NCBI GenBank assembly: GCA_030149625.1
Contig: JASLHP010000364.1
Coordinates: forward strand, 1 to 6,488
Direction of reading: 5' to 3'
Length of the DNA stretch: 6,488 bases
Source: Solirubrobacteraceae bacterium
GTDB taxonomy: Bacteria > Actinomycetota > Thermoleophilia > Solirubrobacterales > Solirubrobacteraceae
The notes below the pieces were generated by a model that saw only the letters and a list, made by a program, of their open reading frames with translations, had not been told where the DNA came from and searched no databases. Position 1 is the first letter of the stretch. The number at the start of each line of letters is the position of its first letter. The translations under genes and the position numbers were made by a program. Shown one piece after another: positions 1 through 4,809 of this stretch.

Positions 1-2
1 CC

Positions 3-163
3 GAAGTTCGCAACGCCGACTCGGTTGAAGAATTCCTCCGCCGCACCGAAACCGTGATCTTCTCTCCCTTCGCCCAAATCGATTCCTGGTTCCTCCAACT
101 TCCCCCCTGGCTCCAGGTCAACCGCAACAAAAACAATGCCGGCCAAATCATGCCCACGCCTAT
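3..163 (+). CDS. Unidentified partial CDS fragment, cut at both ends
   Basis: I do not recognise this product. The frame beginning at base 3 is open from the window edge and reads EVRNADSVEEFLRRTETV, then IFSPFAQIDSWFLQLPPWLQ and VNRNKNNAGQIMPTP. Third codon positions are mostly C, which supports real coding in this frame. The opposite-strand reading is rich in TTG and AGG and looks non-coding. The codon choice (GAA, CAA, AAA, TCC) and about 57% GC differ from everything to the right. The frame stays open to base 407, but after about base 160 the translation becomes arginine- and serine-rich and featureless, so I end the gene at the composition break. The true start lies outside the window and the true end is missing. 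It could be a gene cut by recombination or the edge of an assembly chimera. Confidence 0.45.
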
Positions 164-202
164 TTGGTTACGGAGCTCACGCTGTGGAATCGTGACTGAC
201 AT
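158..202 (-). pseudogene. N-terminal stub of a Phd/YefM-family antitoxin
   Basis: The minus strand from ATG at 202 reads MSVTIPQRELRNQIG. This matches the typical opening of Phd/YefM antitoxins (M-S-x-T-I-P-Q-R-E-L-R-N), which bind DNA through this N-terminal part and neutralise PIN-domain or Doc/RelE-type toxins with the C-terminal part. After about 13-15 codons the similarity stops. The frame stays open to the window edge but reads a composition unlike the rest and lacks the usual GE-x-x-x-x-T-x-x-G-x-P-V-A block. The break coincides with the change in base composition near 160. A perfect palindrome lies directly upstream, as expected for an autoregulated antitoxin. No partner toxin is visible because the downstream side is replaced. 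The family call rests on a short match, but it is strengthened by the start codon and the operator-like site. Confidence 0.5.
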
Positions 203-206
203 AAGA

Positions 207-234
207 GGAAGTGTAGCAATATTGCTACACTTCC
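207..234. promoter_or_regulatory. Perfect 28-bp palindrome, candidate antitoxin operator with -10
   Basis: The arm GGAAGTGTAGCAAT at 207-220 is followed directly by its exact reverse complement at 221-234, with no loop. The site is centred on AATATT. It ends 4 bases before the antitoxin-like ATG at 202. On the minus strand TACACT (215-210) fits TANNNT and is followed by 7 bases and then the ATG, the spacing of a leaderless actinobacterial promoter. No convincing -35 was found. A spacer-less palindrome without a T-tract is poor as a terminator but suits a dimeric repressor. Autoregulation by the antitoxin is inference. Confidence 0.6.
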
Positions 235-390
235 GGCTGAGGCGTCTTCCCGTGGGCCACGAGCGAGCCCCCGATCGACGCAAGCATTCTGGCGCACCAG
301 CCAGCGTCACTAGACCACGATCGTCGCCGCCGCCATCACCGCATGGTTTGCGCGCCGAGCAGCTTCGCCCGTTTTCGTCGCAGTTCGCAG
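235..390. other. Intergenic region, no gene seen
   Basis: Between the palindrome and the end of the toxin gene I see no open frame with plausible codon use on either strand. No clear terminator hairpin with a T-run was found. It may hold debris of a larger toxin-antitoxin locus, but nothing in it can be assigned. Confidence 0.5.
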
Positions 391-708
391 CTAAATGCCG
401 AAGATGAGCGCGAGGGCTTCATCGACGGTCTGAAGCTCGGTTGCGTCGAGACGCCTTGCGGCACTCCCCAGGCGCTCGGGATCAACGACGGTCGTCTGCT
501 CAGCGAGAATGCGCGTCTGGATACCGTCGAGTGTGATCGCTGGACGAAAGCTCGCTGGTCGTGCGCTGGTGGATGTCGGCGAAATGAGCACGGTGCTCAG
601 CGCCAAGAACTCGTCAGCTTGAACCACCACCGCATAGCGAGCGCCTCGTTGCTCTATGCCTCGTGTCGCGCGCGGGGCCGGCAGGCGAAAGATCTCGCCG
701 CGGACCAC
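391..708 (-). CDS. MazF/PemK-family type II toxin (endoribonuclease)
   Basis: MazF toxins are small SH3-like-barrel, sequence-specific ribonucleases that cut mRNA (sometimes tRNA or rRNA) when released from their antitoxin. From a GTG start at 708 the product is 105 aa, the usual family length. It opens with VRGEIFRLPAP, the typical 'RGEI' first strand. EQRGARYAVVVQ follows (R24 aligns with the catalytic Arg of MazF proteins), then LSTVLISPTSTSARPASFRP (T45 aligns with the catalytic Thr). The end, VDPERLGSAARRLDATELQT, is the conserved C-terminal part. The frame is open further upstream to 858, but that part overlaps the response regulator gene and has no toxin similarity. GTG708 gives the canonical N-terminus, although no clear ribosome binding site precedes it. 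It lies 91 bp downstream of the response regulator on the same strand. No intact antitoxin is seen on either side. Confidence 0.85.
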   Translation of the reverse strand: MVRGEIFRLPAPRATRGIEQRGARYAVVVQADEFLALSTVLISPTSTSARPASFRPAITLDGIQTRILAEQTTVVDPERLGSAARRLDATELQTVDEALALIFGI

Positions 709-799
709 GTCAGTACGTGGGCTCAGGCGCCAGTTCCGCCATCTGCTCGCGGCGACTCGAACGCATAGCTCATCAGGGGGTACGGCGGGGTGCTGCTGG
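709..799 (-). other. Short gap before the toxin, possible antitoxin remnant
   Basis: The 91 bases between the response regulator stop and the toxin GTG are too short for a normal antitoxin. They contain an 18-codon minus-strand ORF (766-710, MRSSRREQMAELAPEPTY) whose TGA is followed by one base and then the toxin GTG. That spacing resembles a translationally coupled antitoxin-toxin pair. There is no Shine-Dalgarno before its ATG, and the peptide is too short for a family call. It may be the tail of a lost antitoxin or chance. Confidence 0.2.
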
Positions 800-1504
800 C
801 TACGGCGGTGTCGCGATTCCCGTGCGATAGGCGTAGTTGACGGCTTGTGCACGGTCACGCAGGCCGGCCTTCGCGAACAGGTGATTGATGTGCGACTTGA
901 TCGTCGTCGGGCTGACCACGAGGCGGTCTGCTATCTCCGCGTTCGTCAGTCCGGCCGCGATCAGCGCGAGCACCTCGGCCTCACGCGGGGTGAGGTCGTC
1001 GGGAAGCTCCGGAGCGCTCGCCGCGGCGGAGCTCGGCGGCGTGCAGCCACTGCCCGCGAGCGCCTCCACGACGTGGTGTTGCACGGCCGGGTCCAGCGCC
1101 GCCTCGCCGGCGGCCACGGCCAGGATCGCCGCGCGAATGTCCTCGCCGCTGGCGTCCTTGGTGAGGTAGCCGCGCGCGCCAGCGCGCAGCGCGCCGAGCA
1201 CGCTCTCATCGTCGGCATAGGTTGTGAGGGCGATCACACGCACCTCGGGATGGCGCTCGCGCAGGCGTCGAGTCGCCTCGATCCCGTCGAGGCGCGGCAT
1301 TCGCAGGTCCATCAGCATCACCTCCGGCCGGTGCTCGTCGCATAGCGTCAGCGCCTCTTCGCCATCTGACGCGGTGGCGAGGAGCTCGATGCCGTCGAGC
1401 AGGCCGAGCAGCGTGGCGAGGCTCTCGCGCACGAGGCGCTGGTCGTCCGCCAGCAGCACACGGATTCCCTTGCCGGCGTCTCGGGGAGAGCTCTCGCCGC
1501 TCAC
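800..1504 (-). CDS. NarL/LuxR-family response regulator
   Basis: The 234-aa product has the two-domain layout of NarL-type transcription factors. The receiver domain (about residues 14-132) shows acidic D20-D21, phospho-acceptor D66 in VMLMDLRMP, switch T94 and conserved K116 in YLTKDAS. A linker of about 30 residues, rich in Ala, Ser and Pro, follows. The C-terminal LuxR-type HTH (about 170-229) has LTPREAEVLALIAAGLTNAE and then VSPTTIKSHINHLFAKAGL, the recognition helix region. The start is GTG at 1504-1502, overlapping the kinase TGA (1503-1501) as GTGA, so the two are translationally coupled. It should be phosphorylated by the adjacent kinase and then bind DNA. The repeated box in the divergent region upstream of the kinase is an obvious candidate target, but that link is inference. 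The gene ends with TAG at 802-800. Confidence 0.95.
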   Translation of the reverse strand: MSGESSPRDAGKGIRVLLADDQRLVRESLATLLGLLDGIELLATASDGEEALTLCDEHRPEVMLMDLRMPRLDGIEATRRLRERHPEVRVIALTTYADDESVLGALRAGARGYLTKDASGEDIRAAILAVAAGEAALDPAVQHHVVEALAGSGCTPPSSAAASAPELPDDLTPREAEVLALIAAGLTNAEIADRLVVSPTTIKSHINHLFAKAGLRDRAQAVNYAYRTGIATPP

Positions 1505-2676
1505 GCCGGCAGCCTCAGCTCGACGCGAAAGCCATCGCTGGTCGGCTCGGCGACCAGCTCGCCGCCCAGCAGCTCGGCGCGCTCGCGCATCCCCGTCAGG
1601 CCATAGCCGCTGCCGGTGAAGCCGAGCCCCGCGGGCGGGGGCGCGCCGGCGATGGCGTGGTCCTCGATCACCAGAACGGTGCTCTCCGGGAGATAGGCCA
1701 GTTTCACTGCGACACGCTCGGCGGCCGCGTGGCGACGCACGTTCGTGAGCGCCTCTTGGGCGGTGCGGTACACGGCAAGGCGTGCGTCGGGCGCCAGCTC
1801 GCGAGGTTCGCCGGAGACCTCGACGGCGACGGGCAGGCCGCTCTGTTCGCCGAACGCGTCGGCGAGCACGCCGATGCGATCCGGCCCCGGCAGCTCCTCG
1901 CCGCGCGCCGTCGCGATCGCGCGACGCGCTTCCTGCAGGCCACCGGCAGCGAGGCGGTGAGCCTGCTCGACCGCGCGCGCAACCTCCTCGTCAACCTCGC
2001 GGTCATGCGCGAGCAGGCGGGTGCTCTCGAGCTGCAGCGCGAGCGCTGAGAGGGAATGAGCGAGCACGTCGTGCATCTCCCTGGCGAGGCGACCGCGCTC
2101 CGCGGCGACGGCGGCGCGCGCCTCGGCCGCCTTCGAGGCGGCGAGCGCGTCACGCTGGTCGCGGACCGCAGCCATCAGCCGCATCACCAGGAACCACGGC
2201 ACGACGCCGAGCGGCACCGACAGCACGCCGCCGCCATGGCCCGCGAGCGCCGAGACGGCTACCAGGACGACCAGCGAGAGACCGAGGAGGACGACACCGG
2301 CGAGCCGCTGGAGCCGCAAGGCGGCGACGACGCCGACGTAGTAGGCGCCCGCGGGCCAGAAGCCGTGCGGCTGGAGGGCAGCCAGCAGCGCCGCGGCCGC
2401 GGTCACTCCGGCGAGCGCGACGACGCGACGCGACACGGGTATATCCGCGCGCTGGGGCTGCGCGGCGACCGCCGCGAGGACAAACAGGATCATCGCGGCG
2501 AGGATTCCGGCGCTGCGTCCGTTGAGTCCCGGATAGGGACGAGTCGTGAACACCTCGACGACGAACAGCGCCAGGTAGGCAAGGCCGAAACAACGCAGGA
2601 CGACTGCCTCGGCGGGCACCGCGGCCTCGCCCCGTCCGAAGCGACTGCGCCTTAGCCATCTGTAGATCGCGAGCAT
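1501..2676 (-). CDS. Membrane sensor histidine kinase, HisKA_3 (LiaS/DesK-like)
   Basis: The 391-aa product is a NarX/LiaS/DesK-type kinase that autophosphorylates and passes phosphate to the coupled response regulator. The N-terminal ~170 residues hold five or six hydrophobic segments (roughly 27-44, 55-72, 84-101, 107-121, 128-146, 152-169) with very short loops. It therefore probably senses a signal in or at the membrane. A helix rich in Ala, Glu and Arg (171-197) leads into the dimerisation/phosphoacceptor motif RLAREMHDVLAHSLSALALQ, with H202. The HATPase_c domain has an N box (QEALTNVRRHA, N312), a reduced G1 box (VIEDHA, D339, with the usual following Gly displaced) and a G2 loop with GSGYGLTGMRERAELLGG (355-372). 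The ATG at 2676 gives a short basic N-terminus before the first membrane segment and lies 11 nt from a promoter-like TATCGT. It diverges from the ABC exporter genes, a layout common for exporter-controlling two-component systems. Confidence 0.94.
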   Translation of the reverse strand: MLAIYRWLRRSRFGRGEAAVPAEAVVLRCFGLAYLALFVVEVFTTRPYPGLNGRSAGILAAMILFVLAAVAAQPQRADIPVSRRVVALAGVTAAAALLAALQPHGFWPAGAYYVGVVAALRLQRLAGVVLLGLSLVVLVAVSALAGHGGGVLSVPLGVVPWFLVMRLMAAVRDQRDALAASKAAEARAAVAAERGRLAREMHDVLAHSLSALALQLESTRLLAHDREVDEEVARAVEQAHRLAAGGLQEARRAIATARGEELPGPDRIGVLADAFGEQSGLPVAVEVSGEPRELAPDARLAVYRTAQEALTNVRRHAAAERVAVKLAYLPESTVLVIEDHAIAGAPPPAGLGFTGSGYGLTGMRERAELLGGELVAEPTSDGFRVELRLPA

Positions 2677-2687
2677 CTGCCACGCGA

Positions 2688-2716
2688 ACGATAGGCGCGG
2701 CGGCGGGGCACGTCAT
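2688..2716 (-). promoter_or_regulatory. Predicted promoter of the kinase-regulator operon
   Basis: The minus strand has ATGACG (2716-2711, 4/6 to TTGACA), a 17-base spacer, then TATCGT (2693-2688, TANNNT). The ATG at 2676 is 11 bases further, so the leader would be only a few bases. The -35 hexamer lies inside the 11-bp box GCCGATGACGT (2720-2710), which is repeated in inverted orientation before the exporter gene. Confidence 0.5.
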
Positions 2717-2795
2717 CGGCCGGCGGGTGGAGTGACGAAGCTTGCGTCTACACCCACGGTTGGAGCTTCAAGTTCGACCCGTGAGCCGATGACGT
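2710..2795. repeat. 11-bp inverted repeat flanking the divergent promoters
   Basis: ACGTCATCGGC at 2710-2720 is the exact reverse complement of GCCGATGACGT at 2785-2795, with 64 bases between. The arms lie 33 bases before the kinase ATG and 28 bases before the ATPase ATG. This near-symmetric placement, overlapping both -35 positions, suggests paired binding sites for one regulator or matched promoter elements rather than a hairpin. Confidence 0.6.
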
Positions 2796-2817
2796 CGCAT
2801 GTTCCAGCACGTAGCTT
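2789..2817 (+). promoter_or_regulatory. Predicted promoter of the ABC exporter operon
   Basis: ATGACG (2789-2794), a 17-base spacer and TAGCTT (2812-2817, TANNNT) are followed by six bases and the ATG at 2824, which fits a leaderless transcript. The -35 hexamer lies inside GCCGATGACGT (2785-2795), the inverted partner of the box before the kinase gene. Architecture and spacing match the opposite promoter exactly, which raises confidence in both. Confidence 0.5.
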
Positions 2818-2823
2818 GGGGGC

Positions 2824-3816
2824 ATGCTCACGAACTCACTTGATGCAGCCGTCGCCCAACGGCTGGCTGCCTCCTCAACGCAGTCTGAAACCGAGGCGGT
2901 CGTCTCCCTGCGCGGCCTGCGTAAGCGCTATGGCGCCCACGAAGCGGTGCGCGGCGTGGACCTCGAGGTCAAACGCGGGGAGATCTTCGCCTTCCTCGGG
3001 CCCAACGGCGCGGGCAAGACAACGACCGTCGAGATCCTCGAGGGCTTCCGCCGCGCCAGCGACGGCGCCGTCGAGGTGCTCGGCAGCGACCCCTGGAGGG
3101 CGCCGTCGGCATGGCGCGAGCGCATCGGGATAGTGCTGCAGGAGTCCGAGGCCGAGCCTGGCCTCACGGTACGCGAGTGCCTCGAGCTCTACGCCGGCTA
3201 CTACCACGCACCCCGCTCGGTCGACGAGACCCTGACGCTCGTCGAGCTCAGCGAGCACGCCGACGAGCATGCGACCTCGCTGTCCGGCGGCCAGCGCCGG
3301 CGTCTGGACGTCGCGCTGGCGTTGATCGGCGACCCGGAGCTGATCTTCCTCGACGAGCCGACCACGGGGTTCGACCCGTCGGCGCGGCAGGGCGCATGGA
3401 ATGTCATCGGCGGCCTGCGCGACATCGGCAAGACGGTGTTCCTCACGACCCACTACATGGAGGAGGCCGAACGTCTGGCCGACCGCATCGCCGTCATCGC
3501 CGAAGGCGAGATCGTCGCCGAAGGCACGCCGCAGACCCTCGGCGACCGGCAGCTCTCACACGCACAGATCACGTTCTCGCTGCCGGCCGAGACGGATATC
3601 GGCGAGCTCCCGGACACACTCGCCCGGCGCGTCGAGCGGGCGGGTAGACGGCGGCTAGTGCTGCGCAGCCGCGAGATCGCGGCCGACGTGCACGCCCTGT
3701 CGACGTGGGCGCTCGCACACGGCTTGGGCCTCGACGACCTCGAGGTGCATCGACCAACGCTTGAAGACGTCTACCTGAAGCTCACAACCACCCACCAGCA
3801 AAGGAGTCAAAAATGA
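2824..3816 (+). CDS. ABC transporter ATP-binding protein, DrrA-like ABC-2 exporter
   Basis: The 330-aa product is the ATPase of a two-gene ABC-2 exporter of the kind that removes antibiotics, lipids or peptides. It shows Walker A GPNGAGKTT (59-67, K65), Q-loop Q106 in VLQES, signature LSGGQRRRLDVALAL (from 153), Walker B LIFLDEPT (173-180, D177 and E178) and switch H210 in FLTTHYMEEAERLADRI. The 240-330 tail ends in PTLEDVYLKLT (311-321), characteristic of DrrA-like ATPases with a C-terminal regulatory domain. All catalytic residues are present. The first ~25 residues are variable, and ATG2824 is chosen because a leaderless promoter ends exactly there. Its TGA (3814-3816) overlaps the next ORF as ATGA. 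It is probably co-transcribed with the permease and controlled together with the divergent two-component system. The substrate cannot be read from the sequence. Confidence 0.95.
   Translation: MLTNSLDAAVAQRLAASSTQSETEAVVSLRGLRKRYGAHEAVRGVDLEVKRGEIFAFLGPNGAGKTTTVEILEGFRRASDGAVEVLGSDPWRAPSAWRERIGIVLQESEAEPGLTVRECLELYAGYYHAPRSVDETLTLVELSEHADEHATSLSGGQRRRLDVALALIGDPELIFLDEPTTGFDPSARQGAWNVIGGLRDIGKTVFLTTHYMEEAERLADRIAVIAEGEIVAEGTPQTLGDRQLSHAQITFSLPAETDIGELPDTLARRVERAGRRRLVLRSREIAADVHALSTWALAHGLGLDDLEVHRPTLEDVYLKLTTTHQQRSQK
3801..3806 (+). promoter_or_regulatory. Strong Shine-Dalgarno for the 22-aa leader ORF
   Basis: AAGGAG lies six bases before ATG3813, inside the last codons of the ATPase gene. 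It is the best ribosome binding site in the window. It serves the small ORF directly and the permease only indirectly, because the permease ATG is 71 bases further on. Confidence 0.75.
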
Positions 3817-3881
3817 TCCTGCTCGTCAAGTACCTCATCCGCGCATGGCGTCGCGGCCAGGCCGCACAGCTCGGCAGCTGA
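3813..3881 (+). CDS. 22-aa leader ORF, duplicate of the permease N-terminus
   Basis: An ATG overlapping the ATPase TGA (ATGA), with AAGGAG six bases upstream, opens a 22-codon ORF, MILLVKYLIRAWRRGQAAQL plus GS. Its first 13 residues match the permease start (MLLLVKYLIRLWR) at 11 of 13 positions. Several nucleotide differences are synonymous (CTC/CTG, CGC/CGT, CGT/CGC). The TGA at 3879-3881 is followed by two bases and the permease ATG, so ribosomes leaving it could restart on the permease. It may be a broken first copy after a 71-bp tandem duplication, or a working leader peptide for translational coupling. It could form a short amphipathic or membrane-associated helix, but nothing shows that the peptide itself acts. 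Confidence 0.55.
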   Translation: MILLVKYLIRAWRRGQAAQLGS

Positions 3882-3921
3882 CGATGTTGCTGCTCGTCAA
3901 GTACCTGATCCGTCTGTGGCG
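3813..3921 (+). repeat. Imperfect direct repeat at the permease 5' end (71-bp offset)
   Basis: Bases 3813-3850 and 3884-3921 match at 31 of 38 positions by hand count, including 17 identical bases (CTGCTCGTCAAGTACCT). Similarity fades after the TGGCG shared by both. The 71-bp offset is not a multiple of three, so the upstream copy cannot be read through into the permease frame. Confidence 0.75.
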
Positions 3922-4798
3922 CGAGCGACGAGCTCGCGCCACAGACGCGCCCCTGCTCGCCGAGCCCCCGCGGCCCGCCGCCGCCGCACGGCCTCAACAG
4001 CCGTCCGCGGCCTCACGGGGTCCAGTCGCCCTGCTCGCTCATCAGGTGCGCTTCGATCTGCGCACGAGCCTGCGCAACCCCCGTGCGCGGTTCTTCACGT
4101 TCTTCTTTCCGCTCGTCCTGCTCATCATCTTCACTGGCGTCTTCGGCCACGGCACGACGACCATCGACGGAGTGCACGCCAAGCTCTCACGCTTCTACGT
4201 GCCCGGCATCCTCGCCGTGTCGATCGTCGTGGCGGCATACGCAAACCTCGTCATCTCGATCGCGACGCTCCGTGAGAGCGGCGTGCTCAAGCGACGCCGG
4301 GCCACACCCGTCCCGCCAGCGCTGTTGATCGCGGGCCAGGCGCTGTCCACGCTGGTGATCTCCACGATCATGGGGACGCTGCTGTTGACGATCGGAAAGC
4401 TCGCCTACGGGGTTGGCATGGCGCCGGCCGCGATCGTCGCGATCGCCTGCACGGCTCTGATCGGCACGCTTTGCTTCGCTTGCATCGGCTACGCCGTCTC
4501 CGGCCTGATTGGCTCACCCGATGCCGCACAGCCGATCGTGCAGGCGACGATGATGCCGTTGTGGTTCATCTCGGGCGTATTCATACCGGCCGCCAACATC
4601 AGCGGCACGCTTCACACCGTCGGTTCGCTGTTTCCCGTCGAGCACCTCGCAAACGGCCTGCAAGTCGCAGCCGTCCACGGTTCGTTCGCGAGCGCGATCT
4701 CGGTGGGCGACCTTCTTGCGCTCGCTGCGTGGGGGCTCGCCGCGGCCGTCTTTGCCGCGTGGCGCTTCAGCTGGCTGCCCAGCGCCGCAGCGGCGTGA
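3884..4798 (+). CDS. ABC-2 family permease, DrrB-like exporter subunit
   Basis: The 304-aa product is the membrane partner of the upstream ATPase. A cytoplasmic, basic and Pro/Ala-rich N-terminus of about 50 residues precedes the conserved LLAHQVRFDLRTSLRNPRAR. About six membrane segments follow (approximately 70-88, 105-127, 146-172, 182-210, 218-238, 274-295). The motif LRESGVLKRRRATPVPPALL (129-148) after the second segment is the typical ABC2 permease coupling loop, and MMPLWFISGVFIPAANI (223-239) is typical of segment five. I choose ATG3884 over ATG3845 because the extra 13 residues from 3845 (MASRPGRTARQLT) are an out-of-frame reading of the leader ORF. The start then follows the leader TGA by two bases. 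It has no good Shine-Dalgarno of its own, so coupling to the leader is likely. A perfect 16-bp hairpin covers codons 10-22. The gene ends 11 bp from the convergent DUF2867 gene. Confidence 0.92.
   Translation: MLLLVKYLIRLWRERRARATDAPLLAEPPRPAAAARPQQPSAASRGPVALLAHQVRFDLRTSLRNPRARFFTFFFPLVLLIIFTGVFGHGTTTIDGVHAKLSRFYVPGILAVSIVVAAYANLVISIATLRESGVLKRRRATPVPPALLIAGQALSTLVISTIMGTLLLTIGKLAYGVGMAPAAIVAIACTALIGTLCFACIGYAVSGLIGSPDAAQPIVQATMMPLWFISGVFIPAANISGTLHTVGSLFPVEHLANGLQVAAVHGSFASAISVGDLLALAAWGLAAAVFAAWRFSWLPSAAAA
3911..3947 (+). repeat. Perfect 16-bp hairpin within the permease 5' coding region
   Basis: CGTCTGTGGCGCGAGC (3911-3926) and its exact reverse complement (3932-3947) flank a 5-base loop GACGA. 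The stem is GC-rich and should be very stable in RNA. It starts 27 bases after the permease ATG, just beyond the best-conserved part of the direct repeat, and the upstream copy lacks it. No T-run follows, so it is not a standard terminator. It could restrain translation or ribosome restart, or be the scar of an inverted duplication. Confidence 0.8.
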
Positions 4799-4809
4799 GC
4801 TCGCTGATC

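Noticed and set aside
709..858. Upstream extension of the MazF reading frame to ATG858
   Set aside because: It overlaps the response regulator C-terminus, and the added ~50 residues are unlike MazF; the family N-terminus begins at GTG708.
656..1345. Long plus-strand open frames opposite the response regulator
   Set aside because: Antisense shadow of a clear receiver-HTH gene: arginine- and histidine-rich composition and no recognisable domain.
1782..2655. Long plus-strand open frames opposite the histidine kinase
   Set aside because: Antisense shadows caused by high GC. The minus strand holds all kinase motifs, and the plus-strand products are low-complexity Arg/Ala or Asp/Glu-rich.
2734..2748. 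GACG-AAGCTTG-CGTC as a separate operator in the divergent region
   Set aside because: The arms are only 4 bp and the inner AAGCTT is offset by one base from the symmetry axis, so it is not a convincing dyad compared with the 11-bp boxes.
3845..3883. Upstream ATG3845 as the permease start
   Set aside because: The added residues are an out-of-frame reading of the leader ORF, with no ribosome site. ATG3884 starts at the duplicated MLLLVKYLIR and follows a stop by two bases.
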